64,000 bases of DNA from assembly GCA_046297835.1 (NCBI GenBank), contig JBKBHI010000007.1, forward strand, positions 190,426 through 254,425, given 5' to 3'. Position numbers and translations under genes: made by a program. This document shows positions 26,962-35,422 of this stretch, piece by piece. The notes beneath the pieces are model-generated. The model was not told the DNA's origin and searched no databases. It saw only the letters and a list, made by a program, of their open reading frames with translations. How positions within the stretch are numbered: position 1 is the first letter of the stretch; each line of letters opens with the position of its first letter. This stretch comes from CAMAVH01 sp046297835. GTDB lineage: Bacteria; Pseudomonadota; Alphaproteobacteria; SMXQ01.

Positions 26962-27903
26962 ATGCCTTTGAGTCCCGAGCAGCAGGCCGAGATCGACTCC
27001 GCCCGCGCCCAGTCCGCCGCCACGCGCCGCCCGACCGCGCCCGCCCTCGAGGAAATCCTCTACACAGCTTTGCCGGTGCTCGACCACGGCTTCGTCCGCG
27101 TCGTCGACTATATGGGCGACGACGCCGCCGTGGTGCAGGCCGCGCGCGTCTCATACGGCAAGGGCACCAAGCGCGTCAGCGAGGACGCCGGCTTGATCAA
27201 CTACCTGATGCGCCATCGCCACACGACGCCGTTCGAGATGTGCGAGATCAAGTATCACGTCAAATTGCCGATCTTCGTCGCGCGCCAGTGGATCCGCCAT
27301 CGCACCGCCAACGTGAACGAATATTCGGCGCGCTACTCGATTCTCGACAACGAGTTCTACATCCCTAAGGCCGAGCAGCTCGGCGCGCAGTCGAAATCCA
27401 ACCGCCAGGGCCGCGCCGACGCGCTGACCGGCGCGGACGCGGCGCGCGTGCTCAAACTGCTGCAGGACGATTCGCGCCAAGTTTACGACCATTACGCCGA
27501 GATGCTGAACGAGAACGACAAGGGCGAGATCGTCGATCCGAGCCGCACCGGCCTGGCGCGCGAGCTGGCGCGCATGAACCTGACGCTGAACTTCTATACC
27601 CAATGGTATTGGAAGGTCGATCTGCACAACCTTCTGCACTTCCTCAGCTTGCGCGCCGATCCGCACGCGCAATACGAGATCCGCGTCTATGCCGACGCGA
27701 TGCTGGAGACGGTGAAGCGCTGGATGCCGCTGGTCTACGACGCCTTCATCCAATACCGCATGGGCGGCGTGCACCTGTCGGAAAAGGCGCTGCAGATGGT
27801 CAAGCGCATGCTGGCCGGCGAGAAAGTCGATCAGAAGGACAGCGGCCTGTCTTTGCGCGAATGGCGCGAGACGATGGAATCGCTGGGCTTAGAGGCGAAG
27901 TAG
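26962..27903 (+). CDS. thyX: Flavin-dependent thymidylate synthase ThyX
   Basis: Makes dTMP from dUMP with methylene-tetrahydrofolate, FAD and NADPH. From the ATG at 26962 (GGAG 7 bases upstream) it is 313 residues. The ThyX signature RHRTANVNEYSARYS is near residue 112, and the flavin-binding SxR and the C-terminal RWMPLVYDAFIQYR helix are present. The upstream in-frame extension overlaps the tmRNA promoter region and lacks a ribosome site. Divergent from ssrA, convergent with apbC. Confidence 0.96.
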   Translation: MPLSPEQQAEIDSARAQSAATRRPTAPALEEILYTALPVLDHGFVRVVDYMGDDAAVVQAARVSYGKGTKRVSEDAGLINYLMRHRHTTPFEMCEIKYHVKLPIFVARQWIRHRTANVNEYSARYSILDNEFYIPKAEQLGAQSKSNRQGRADALTGADAARVLKLLQDDSRQVYDHYAEMLNENDKGEIVDPSRTGLARELARMNLTLNFYTQWYWKVDLHNLLHFLSLRADPHAQYEIRVYADAMLETVKRWMPLVYDAFIQYRMGGVHLSEKALQMVKRMLAGEKVDQKDSGLSLREWRETMESLGLEAK

Positions 27904-27908
27904 TCCCA

Positions 27909-27925
27909 AAAAGGCTTAGCCTTTT
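27909..27925 (+). terminator. Short hairpin after thyX
   Basis: AAAAGGC (27909-27915) and GCCTTTT (27919-27925) form a 7-bp stem with a TTA loop, five bases after the thyX stop. The T-run is part of the stem, so this is a modest intrinsic terminator usable from either side. Confidence 0.5.
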
Positions 27926-27930
27926 CAGTT

Positions 27931-28020
27931 CGTCATGGCCGGACTTGTTCCGGCCATCCACGACTTAAACCATATCTTCATCGCAAGGCGTGGATGCCCG
28001 CAACAAGTGCGGGCATGACG
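27931..28020. repeat. Paired palindromic intergenic repeat (REP/BIME-like)
   Basis: Two hairpins, ATGGCCGGA-cttgt-TCCGGCCAT and ATGCCCGCA-acaag-TGCGGGCAT, are framed by matching arms (CGTC...CCACG and CGTGG...GACG), so the two halves are also inverted copies of each other. Short elements of this kind are scattered between genes in Rhizobiales genomes. It fills the gap between the convergent thyX and apbC genes. Confidence 0.7.
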
Positions 28021-28050
28021 CTTTGGTGAAGCGGGCTATGGAGCCGCGGC

Positions 28051-29235
28051 CTAGCTAATGACGATCCGCGGCGCCTTGCGCGCAGCGCCGTCGATCTTCT
28101 CCCAGACGCGTTTCGCGATCGCGCGATAGGCCTTCGCCTGCGGGCTGTCCGGCTGGGTCGCCGTGATCGGCGTGCCGGCGTCCGACGTCTCGCGGATCGC
28201 GATGTGCAGCGGCACTTCCCCTAAGAATTCCACGCCGATCTTGTCGGCCTCGGCCTTCGCGCCGCCATGGCCGAAGATGTGGCTTTCGTGGCCGCAGTTC
28301 GGGCAGACGAACGTGCTCATGTTCTCGACGATGCCGAGCACCGGCACCTCGACCTTCTTGAACATGTTGAGGCCCTTGCGCGCGTCGATCAGCGCGATGT
28401 CCTGCGGCGTGGAGACGATCACCGCGCCGGCGAGCGGCACGCGTTGCGCCATGGTCAATTGCGCGTCGCCGGTGCCGGGCGGCATGTCCACTACGAGAAC
28501 GTCGAGATCGCCGTCCGCCGCCCAGGCCACGTCGCGTAACAGCTGTTCGAGCGCGCCGATCACCATCGGGCCGCGCCAGATCATCGCCGTGTCCTCCGGC
28601 ACCAGGAAGCCCATCGACATGGCCTTGAGGCCATAGGCTTCCATGGGCCTCAGGCGCTTGTCCTCGGTCGGCTCCGGCCGGCCCTTGAGGCCGAGCAGGC
28701 GCGGCACCGAGGGGCCGTAGATGTCGGCGTCCAAGAGGCCGACGCGCTTGCCCTCGGCGACGAGGCCGAGCGCGAGATTGACCGCGACGGTCGATTTGCC
28801 GACGCCGCCCTTGCCCGAAGCGACGGCGATAATGCGCTTCACGCCGGGCACGAAGGGCTTGGCGGCCGGAGCTTGTCCCGTGGCGGCTTGGCGGCGCGCC
28901 ATCGTCACATCCGCGCCAGCTTGCGCCTGGGCTTGCGATTGCGGTGCAGGCGCGGTGGCGCGTTCCGCCGCCCCCGCGCCGGAGGCGCGCTCCGCAGTGA
29001 GCACGGCGCTGACCGAAGTGACGCCCGCCAGGCGCATCACCGCATCCTCGGCGGCCTTGCGCAGCGGCTCCATATGGGGACCGCGCGCGGCGTCCACTTC
29101 GATCATGAAAGCGACGTTGCCGCCGCGCAGAGTCACGCCTTTCACCATGTCGAGGCTGACGATGCTGCCGCCGCGCTCATGGTCGATGACGGTGTGGAGC
29201 GCCGCGAGCACATCGCGGTCGGTGAGCGCGGCCAT
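28051..29235 (-). CDS. apbC: Mrp/ApbC-type iron-sulphur cluster carrier ATPase
   Basis: 394-residue P-loop protein that carries 4Fe-4S clusters to apoproteins in the cytoplasm. An N-terminal MIP18/DUF59 domain (about 1-85), then an alanine/glutamine-rich linker, then the Mrp ATPase with the deviant Walker A SGKGGVGKSTVAVNLA near residue 140, GLLDADIYGPSVPRLL near 172 and the cluster-binding CPNC near residue 315. Length and architecture match Rhizobiales Mrp proteins. It is divergent from hflK. Confidence 0.92.
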   Translation of the reverse strand: MAALTDRDVLAALHTVIDHERGGSIVSLDMVKGVTLRGGNVAFMIEVDAARGPHMEPLRKAAEDAVMRLAGVTSVSAVLTAERASGAGAAERATAPAPQSQAQAQAGADVTMARRQAATGQAPAAKPFVPGVKRIIAVASGKGGVGKSTVAVNLALGLVAEGKRVGLLDADIYGPSVPRLLGLKGRPEPTEDKRLRPMEAYGLKAMSMGFLVPEDTAMIWRGPMVIGALEQLLRDVAWAADGDLDVLVVDMPPGTGDAQLTMAQRVPLAGAVIVSTPQDIALIDARKGLNMFKKVEVPVLGIVENMSTFVCPNCGHESHIFGHGGAKAEADKIGVEFLGEVPLHIAIRETSDAGTPITATQPDSPQAKAYRAIAKRVWEKIDGAARKAPRIVIS

Positions 29236-29290
29236 ATTGAAAACCGTTGTAATGACACAATTTATTGACCGCCGGTCGGTCCGCTTCGCG

Positions 29291-29319
29291 TTGCGCCGCT
29301 GGTCAAGCTGTCATATAAA
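29291..29319 (+). promoter_or_regulatory. Candidate hflKC promoter
   Basis: TTGCGC (29291-29296) and TATAAA (29314-29319) are 17 bases apart, about 75 bases before the hflK start, in the gap between divergent apbC and hflK. It looks like a housekeeping-type promoter. I did not find a matching heat-shock sigma-32 pattern. Confidence 0.45.
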
Positions 29320-29394
29320 GCAGCACCCAATTTGTTGCAAAGACATGGTTTCCGTGCCCACGAGGGTGCGAAGCCCGGCACGAAGGAAAAATAC

Positions 29395-30561
29395 ATGCCT
29401 TGGTCAAATCAGGGGGGCGGTGGCCCGTGGGGTTCGAGCGGCGGCGGAGGCAGCTCCGGCGGCGGTGGCGGAGGAGGCAATAGCCCTTGGGGTCGCGGCT
29501 CCGGCGGCGGCGGCCAGCAGCCGCCGAATATCGAGGATCTGATCCGGCGCAGCCAGGATCGTTTCAAGAAAGCCTTTCCGGGCGGCGGCGGCAATAGCGG
29601 CCCCGTGGCCCTCGTCGGCCTGATCGCCTTCGGCTTGCTGCTGGTCTGGCTCTGCACCTATCGCGTGCAGCCCGACGAACAGGGCGTCGTGCTCCGCTTC
29701 GGCGAATGGGTGCGCACCACCACGCCGGGCCTGAACTTCAAGCTGCCCGATCCGATCGAAGAGGTGATCAAGCCGAAGGTCACGCGCGTCAACCGCGTCG
29801 ATGCCGGTTTCCGCGCCGTCGGCCCGCTGAACGCGCCGCAGTCGATGCGCGCCGTGCCGGAAGAAGCGCTGATGCTGACCGGCGACGAGAACATCGTCGA
29901 CATCAACTTCACGGTGTTCTGGGTCATCAAGGACGCCGGCCAATATCTGTTCAACGTGCGCGGCCCCGAGCAGACGGTGAAAGCCGCCGCCGAGAGCGCC
30001 ATGCGCGAGATCATCGGCCGCACGCCGATCCAGCCGATCCTCGCCGAAGGCCGCCGCAAGGTGGAGCAGGACGCCATTTCGCTGCTCCAGCGCATCATGG
30101 ACGAGTACGGCACCGGCGTCGAGATCACCCAGCTGCAATTGCAGAAGGTCGACCCGCCGACGTCGGTCGTCGAATCCTTCCGCGACGTGCAGCGCGCCCG
30201 CGCCGACCTGGAACGCGCCCGCAACGAGGCCGAAGCCTACCGCAACGACATCATCCCGCGCGCGCGCGGCGAAGCCGAGCGGCTGATCCAAGAAGCCGAA
30301 GCCTATAAGCAGCAGATCGTCGCGCAGGCGGAAGGCGACGCCAACCGCTTCCTCGCGGTCTATCGCCAGTTCGCCTTGGCCAAGGACATCACCCAGCAGC
30401 GCATCTATCTCGAGACGATGGAAGAGATCCTGCGCCGCACCAACAAGGTGATCATCGATCAGGCGCCAGGCGCGTCGGGCGTCGTGCCCTACCTGCCGCT
30501 GCCTGAAGTGCAGCGCCGCGCGCAGGAGAGCCAATCCAGCCAGCCGGGAGCCGCGCGATGA
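29395..30561 (+). CDS. hflK: FtsH protease modulator HflK
   Basis: Membrane-anchored SPFH/prohibitin protein that with HflC encloses the FtsH AAA protease and limits its access to membrane substrates. From the ATG at 29395 (AAGGA upstream) it has 388 residues: a glycine-rich cytoplasmic N-terminus (about 1-45), one membrane segment near 70-88, the SPFH domain from YRVQPDEQGVVLRFGEW, and a long charged helix from about 260. The longer frame to 29332 lacks a ribosome site. Overlaps hflC by ATGA. Confidence 0.95.
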   Translation: MPWSNQGGGGPWGSSGGGGSSGGGGGGGNSPWGRGSGGGGQQPPNIEDLIRRSQDRFKKAFPGGGGNSGPVALVGLIAFGLLLVWLCTYRVQPDEQGVVLRFGEWVRTTTPGLNFKLPDPIEEVIKPKVTRVNRVDAGFRAVGPLNAPQSMRAVPEEALMLTGDENIVDINFTVFWVIKDAGQYLFNVRGPEQTVKAAAESAMREIIGRTPIQPILAEGRRKVEQDAISLLQRIMDEYGTGVEITQLQLQKVDPPTSVVESFRDVQRARADLERARNEAEAYRNDIIPRARGEAERLIQEAEAYKQQIVAQAEGDANRFLAVYRQFALAKDITQQRIYLETMEEILRRTNKVIIDQAPGASGVVPYLPLPEVQRRAQESQSSQPGAAR

Positions 30562-31445
30562 ACCGCAATCTCACCATCGTCGGAATCGCCGCCGCCGCCG
30601 TTCTCGTCGTCGGCTTGATGTCGACGTTCATCGTGCACCAGACCGACCAGGTCATCGTGCTGCGCTTCGGCAACCCGGTGCGCGTCATCGCCGAGCCGGG
30701 CCTGAAGTTCAAGATTCCGTTCGCGGAGACGCTCGTCGTGTTCGACAAGCGCGTGCTCGACAGCGATCCGGAAGCGGAAGAGGTCATCGCCTCCGACCAG
30801 AAGCGCCTGGTGGTGGACGCCTTCGCGCGCTACCGCATCGTCGATCCGCTGCGCTTCTTCCAGACGGTGGGCAACGAGCAGGGCCTGCGCGCCCGCCTCG
30901 AGCGCGTCGTCAACGGCACGCTCCGTAACGTCATCGGCAACGTCACGCTCACCGCCGTGCTCTCGGAAGAGCGCGCGGCGATCATGAGCGAGATCCAAAA
31001 GCAGGTGCAGGAGGAGGCCAAGGGTTTCGGCATCGACGTGATCGACGTGCGCATCCGCCGCGCCGATCTGCCGCAGGCCAACTCGGAAGCCATCTTCGCG
31101 CGGATGAAGTCCGAACGCGACCGCGAGGCCAAGGAATTCCGCGCCCAGGGCGCGGAATTGGCCCAGCGCATCCGCGCCCGCGCCGACCGCGAGCGCACCG
31201 TGCTGATCGCCGACGCCCAGAAGCAGGCGCAGATCCTGCGCGGCGACGGCGATGGCCTGCAGGTGGAGATTTGGGCGCAGGCCGCCGGCCAGGACCCGTC
31301 TTTCTTCGCCTTCTACCGCTCGATGGAAGCCTATCGCCAGGCCCTCGGCGCCGACACGACGATGGTCCTGTCGCCGAACAGCGACTTCTTCCGCTTCTTC
31401 GGCGACATCCAGGGCCGGCCGCAAGCCGCGCAGCCGCGCCGTTAA
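30558..31445 (+). CDS. hflC: FtsH protease modulator HflC
   Basis: Partner of HflK, 295 residues: an N-terminal membrane anchor at about residues 5-25, an SPFH domain (VIVLRFGNPVRV onwards) and a C-terminal helical region with the conserved ARMKSERDREAKEFRAQG and GDGDGLQ... segments. The ATG overlaps the hflK stop, giving equal translation of the two subunits. A strong hairpin follows 50 bases after its stop. Confidence 0.95.
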   Translation: MNRNLTIVGIAAAAVLVVGLMSTFIVHQTDQVIVLRFGNPVRVIAEPGLKFKIPFAETLVVFDKRVLDSDPEAEEVIASDQKRLVVDAFARYRIVDPLRFFQTVGNEQGLRARLERVVNGTLRNVIGNVTLTAVLSEERAAIMSEIQKQVQEEAKGFGIDVIDVRIRRADLPQANSEAIFARMKSERDREAKEFRAQGAELAQRIRARADRERTVLIADAQKQAQILRGDGDGLQVEIWAQAAGQDPSFFAFYRSMEAYRQALGADTTMVLSPNSDFFRFFGDIQGRPQAAQPRR

Positions 31446-31494
31446 GGCGCGCTTTCCGGCCGAACCACCGGCCGGACCGGGCGTTAACACATCT

Positions 31495-31523
31495 GCGTGA
31501 GGGGCGGGGTCCGCCCCTCACGC
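31495..31523. terminator. Perfect 13-bp hairpin between hflC and degP
   Basis: GCGTGAGGGGCGG (31495-31507) and CCGCCCCTCACGC (31511-31523) form an uninterrupted 13-bp stem with a GGT loop. No T-run follows, so it is either a terminator helped by Rho or an RNA stability barrier separating hflKC from degP. A second 7-bp hairpin (TCCGGCC/GGCCGGA) lies at about 31454-31475. Confidence 0.5.
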
Positions 31524-31713
31524 GGCCTCAAACGCCCCATTTCCGTCATAATCGGCTCCTACCTCTGCAGTCCAAGACGGTCCGTTCCGCGCCGCTCCTC
31601 GGGCGAAAAGCGCCCCAGGAGCGGATTGCAAATCGCGGGCGGGCCGGTCAACCTGATCGCCCAGACAGTCGCCCGCGGGCCGCCATGCGCCCCCGCGCCG
31701 CGCCGAAGGTCGA

Positions 31714-33252
31714 ATGGAGAAGAAGAACGTGACCCAATCCCTGTCTCTCGCGTCGCGCCCGTCGCAGCCGAAATCTTCCCGCCTGCGCGGCGCCCTCGCC
31801 GCTTTGCTCGTCTTCAGCTTCACGCTGCCCGCCGCCGACATGGCGCTCGCCCAGCGCGTGCCGGAAGGCTTCGCCGATCTCGCCGAGCGGCTCCTGCCGG
31901 CGGTGGTCAACATCTCGACCACCCAGGCGGCGCGCGAGCAGCAGCGCGGCCCGCAGCCGCGCGGCCCGGAAATCCCGCAATTCCCGCCGGGCTCGCCGTT
32001 CGAGGAGTTCTTCCGCGACTTCTTCGACCGCAACCGGCCCGACTCGCAGCAGCGCCCGCAGCAGGAGCGCCGCGCCACGTCGCTCGGTTCGGGCTTCATC
32101 GTCGATCCCTCGGGCTACGTGGTCACCAACAACCACGTCATCGAGGACGCCGACGAGATCACCGTCATCCTGCACGACGACACCAACCTGAAGGCCAAGC
32201 TGATCGGCCGCGACAAGAACACCGATCTGGCGCTGCTCAAGGTCGAGACCAGCAAGCCGCTGCCCGCCGTGAAGTTCGGCGATTCGGACCGCGCCCGCGT
32301 CGGCGACTGGGTCGTGGCCATCGGCAACCCGTTTGGCCTCGGCGGCACGGTGACGTCCGGCATCATTTCGGCGCGCGCGCGCGACATCCAGTCGGGCCCG
32401 TACGACGACTACATCCAGACCGACGCCTCGATCAACCGCGGCAACTCGGGCGGCCCGATGTTCAACCTGGCCGGCGAGGTCATCGGCATCAACACGGCGA
32501 TCTTCTCGCCGTCGGGCGGCAGCGTCGGCATCGGCTTCGCCATCCCGTCGGCCCTCGCCAAGCCGGTCGTCGAGCAGCTCAAGGAAAGCGGCCGCGTGCG
32601 CCGCGGCTGGCTCGGGGTGCGCATCCAGCAGGTGACGGACGAGATCGCCGAGAGCCTCGGGCTCAACCGCGCGCGCGGCGCGCTGGTCGCCGGTGTGACC
32701 GACGGCGGCCCGGCCGAGAAGGGCGGCCTGGAGTCGGGCGACGTGGTGCTCAAGTTCGACAACAAGGACGTCACCGAGATGCGCCGTCTGCCGCGCATCG
32801 TCGCCGAGACGCCGGTCGATAAGGAAGTGCCCGTCACCATCTGGCGCAAGGGCAAGGAGCAGAACATCCGCGTCAAGGTCGGCGAGCTGAAAGAGGAGCA
32901 GACCGCGTCGGCGACGCCGTCCACCGGCGAGAGCCAGCGCAACGCGCCGTCGAGCGCGGTCAGCGTGCTCGGCATGGGCCTGTCCGACGTCACCGGCCGC
33001 CTGCGCGAGCAGTTCCGCCTGCCGAACGAGGCCAAGGGCGTCGTCGTCGTCGACGTGCAGGGCAACAGCCCGGCCGGCGAGAAGGGCATCCGCGCCGGCG
33101 ACCTCGTGCTCGAAGTGGCGCAGGACAAAGTCGACAGCGCGAACGACGTCAAATCGCGCATCGACAAGGCGCGCGCCGCCAAGCGCAAGTCGATCCTACT
33201 GCTGGTCGAGCGCCAGGGCGACCAGCGCTTCGTCGTGCTGCCGCTCGGCTAA
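31714..33252 (+). CDS. DegP/DegQ (Do-family) periplasmic serine endoprotease
   Basis: 512 residues. A signal peptide ends near residue 49 (DMALAQ). The trypsin-like domain carries the triad in order: His in NNHVIEDAD, Asp in NTDLALLKV and Ser in RGNSGGPMF near residue 245; two PDZ domains follow (about 290-375 and 420-510). This is the normal plan of a periplasmic protease/chaperone that removes misfolded envelope proteins. It lies downstream of hflKC, as in many Rhizobiales, and ends at a strong terminator. Confidence 0.94.
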   Translation: MEKKNVTQSLSLASRPSQPKSSRLRGALAALLVFSFTLPAADMALAQRVPEGFADLAERLLPAVVNISTTQAAREQQRGPQPRGPEIPQFPPGSPFEEFFRDFFDRNRPDSQQRPQQERRATSLGSGFIVDPSGYVVTNNHVIEDADEITVILHDDTNLKAKLIGRDKNTDLALLKVETSKPLPAVKFGDSDRARVGDWVVAIGNPFGLGGTVTSGIISARARDIQSGPYDDYIQTDASINRGNSGGPMFNLAGEVIGINTAIFSPSGGSVGIGFAIPSALAKPVVEQLKESGRVRRGWLGVRIQQVTDEIAESLGLNRARGALVAGVTDGGPAEKGGLESGDVVLKFDNKDVTEMRRLPRIVAETPVDKEVPVTIWRKGKEQNIRVKVGELKEEQTASATPSTGESQRNAPSSAVSVLGMGLSDVTGRLREQFRLPNEAKGVVVVDVQGNSPAGEKGIRAGDLVLEVAQDKVDSANDVKSRIDKARAAKRKSILLLVERQGDQRFVVLPLG

Positions 33253-33276
33253 GCCGAACGCACCCGCAGAAACACA

Positions 33277-33309
33277 AACGGCGCTGGAGAAATCCAGCGC
33301 CGTTTTTTT
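33277..33309 (+). terminator. Strong intrinsic terminator after degP
   Basis: AACGGCGCTGGA and TCCAGCGCCGTT form a 12-bp stem closed by a GAAA tetraloop, followed by a run of T to 33309. The stem is symmetric, so it can also help stop transcripts from serB on the other strand. Confidence 0.93.
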
Positions 33310-33327
33310 ATCCGGGCGAGCGGCCGT

Positions 33328-34254
33328 TCAGTCCGGCACGTAGTCTTCCGTGCCGATGAATTCGTCCTGACGATAGCCCTGCAAGTAGAGCAAGGCGGTC
33401 AGGTCGCCGTGGTTGACGCGGATTTTCGCGGCGGCGGCGACGCTCGGCTTGGCGCGATAGGCGACGCCGAGGCCGGCGGCTTGCAGCATCGGCAGATCGT
33501 TCGCGCCGTCGCCGACCGCCATGCTCTGCGCCAGATCGAGGCTGGCCTGGCCGGCGAGGGCCTTGAGCGCTTCGAGCTTGGCGTTGCGGTCGAGGATCGG
33601 CTCGCGCACGGTGCCGAGCAGCGCGCGGCCGTCGGTGTCGAGCTCGTTGGCCTGCTCGTAATCGAAGCCGAGCATGGTGCGGATGTTGCGCGTGAAGAAG
33701 CCGAAGCCGCCGGACACCAGCGCGCAGAACGCGCCGTTGGCGCGCATGGTGGCGACCAGCGGGCGCGCGCCGGGCATGATCTCGACGCGCAGCATCGCCT
33801 CGTTCAGCACGGTCGCCGGCAGGCCCTTGAGCAAGGCGACGCGCTCGCGCACGGCGTCGGCGAAATCCAGCTCGCCGTTCATGGCGCGCGCCGTGATGTC
33901 GGCGACCTTGTCCTTCATGCCGACGTAATCGGCCAGTTCGTCGAGCATCTCGTTGCGGATGATCGTCGATTCCATGTCGGCGACGAGCAGGCCCTTGCGC
34001 CGGCCGTCGAGCGGCAGTTCGTTGACGTCGACCGGCATCCCTTCGAGACGCTGGCGCACGGCGGCGTGCGCGTCGTTGGCCCGCAGCTGCGTCTGCGTAT
34101 CGAAGACGATCTCGGCGGCGAGGCCGGGCGCGAGCCAGGCGACCGGCTTGGGCGCGGCGCCGCGCTCGTGAAGGACGGCGCGCGCGATCTCGGCGATCTC
34201 GGGGGCGAGCGCGGGCTTTTCGGGATTGCCGATCAGGCTGATGACATGTTCCAT
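33328..34254 (-). CDS. serB: Phosphoserine phosphatase SerB
   Basis: Last step of serine synthesis, a HAD-family phosphatase of 308 residues from the ATG at 34254. An N-terminal ACT-like part (about 1-85) precedes the HAD core with motif I (ADMESTII near residue 95), motif II LVSGGFGFF and motif III GDGANDLPMLQAAG. Motif I reads DMEST instead of the usual DMDST, changing the general acid from Asp to Glu. The start is 58 bases from divergent miaA. Catalytic competence should still be likely given otherwise intact motifs, but the change is real in the sequence (codon GAA). Confidence 0.9.
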   Translation of the reverse strand: MEHVISLIGNPEKPALAPEIAEIARAVLHERGAAPKPVAWLAPGLAAEIVFDTQTQLRANDAHAAVRQRLEGMPVDVNELPLDGRRKGLLVADMESTIIRNEMLDELADYVGMKDKVADITARAMNGELDFADAVRERVALLKGLPATVLNEAMLRVEIMPGARPLVATMRANGAFCALVSGGFGFFTRNIRTMLGFDYEQANELDTDGRALLGTVREPILDRNAKLEALKALAGQASLDLAQSMAVGDGANDLPMLQAAGLGVAYRAKPSVAAAAKIRVNHGDLTALLYLQGYRQDEFIGTEDYVPD

Positions 34255-34312
34255 GGGCGCGCATATTGGTTGCGGCGCTGGCCGAAGGCAACCGTCGAAC
34301 GCGGCGAACGGA

Positions 34313-35287
34313 ATGAATGGGGTTTTGACAGATTGCCTGCTGGTTATCGGCGGCCCGACGGCCTCGGGCAAGTCGGCGCTGGCGCTGGCGCTGGCCGAGC
34401 GGGCGAACGGCGCGGTGATCAACGCCGACAGCATGCAGGTCTACCGCGAACTGCCGACGCTGACCGCGCAGCCCGACGCGGCGGCCCAGGCGCGCGCGCC
34501 GCATCTGCTCTATGGCGTCCTCGGGCTGGAGGAGACCTGTTCGGCCGGCCGCTGGCTCGACATGGCCAAAGCGGCGATCGCCGAAGCGCGCGCCGCCGGC
34601 CGCCTGCCGATCGTCGTCGGCGGCAGCGGGCTCTATCTGCGCGCGCTCATGGGCGGTTTGAACGAGATTCCCCCAGTGCCGGAGGCGACGCGCGCCGCGA
34701 TCCGGGCGCGGCTGGCGGCAATCGGCCCGCCGGCCTTCCATGCCGAACTGGCGGCGCGCGATCCCGAAATGGCGGCGCGGCTGCGCCCGACCGATCCGCA
34801 GCGCCTGGCGCGCGCCGCCGAGGTGCTGGCCGCCACCGGCCGCTCGCTCGCCGATTGGCAGCGCGATGTCGTGCTGCCGCCGGTGGCGGGGACGCTCCGC
34901 GCCGTGCTGGTCGCGCCGCCGCGCGACGCGCTCTATGCCGCTTGCGACGCCCGTTTCGCGGCGATGCTGGCGGCGGGGGCGCTGGACGAGGCGCGGGCGG
35001 TGGCCGCGCGCTTGGCGGCAGCCGGGGCGGCCGGCGCGCCGCTCGATCCCGCCCTGCCGGCGCTAAAAGCCCTGGGCCTGCGCGAATTGATGGCGCATCT
35101 GGCCGGCGAGATCGGTCTGGCGGAGGCGACGGCGGCGGCGCAGATGGCCACCCGGCGCTATGCCAAGCGTCAGATGACTTGGTTCAGGGGGCAGTTTCTT
35201 TCGGATTTTGTCATTTATGAGAAATTAAATGACCAAAATTTGACTGAATCGGCGAAGAAAATTATAGATTCGCTCTTGACCCCCTAA
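34313..35287 (+). CDS. miaA: tRNA dimethylallyltransferase MiaA
   Basis: Adds the dimethylallyl group to A37 of tRNAs reading UNN codons. The 324-residue protein from the ATG at 34313 has the nucleotide loop IGGPTASGKSALAL near residue 12, then NADSMQVYRELP and GGSGLYLRAL, and the C-terminal RRYAKRQMTWFRGQ block that contacts tRNA. The serB start lies within the gap on the other strand. The last 20 codons are AT-rich compared with the rest of the gene, but the frame is intact. Confidence 0.95.
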   Translation: MNGVLTDCLLVIGGPTASGKSALALALAERANGAVINADSMQVYRELPTLTAQPDAAAQARAPHLLYGVLGLEETCSAGRWLDMAKAAIAEARAAGRLPIVVGGSGLYLRALMGGLNEIPPVPEATRAAIRARLAAIGPPAFHAELAARDPEMAARLRPTDPQRLARAAEVLAATGRSLADWQRDVVLPPVAGTLRAVLVAPPRDALYAACDARFAAMLAAGALDEARAVAARLAAAGAAGAPLDPALPALKALGLRELMAHLAGEIGLAEATAAAQMATRRYAKRQMTWFRGQFLSDFVIYEKLNDQNLTESAKKIIDSLLTP

Positions 35288-35422
35288 AGCGAAGCCCCTA
35301 GTTTACGCCTCCTTCGCCGCCCTTTTGTGCGTTGCAGCACGTTCCAAGATCGGACGGGCGGCGTCGTTTTTTTCTGTCTTTCCGGGCCTGCCGGCCCCGT
35401 AGCGAGCGATGTGGTGATGGTC

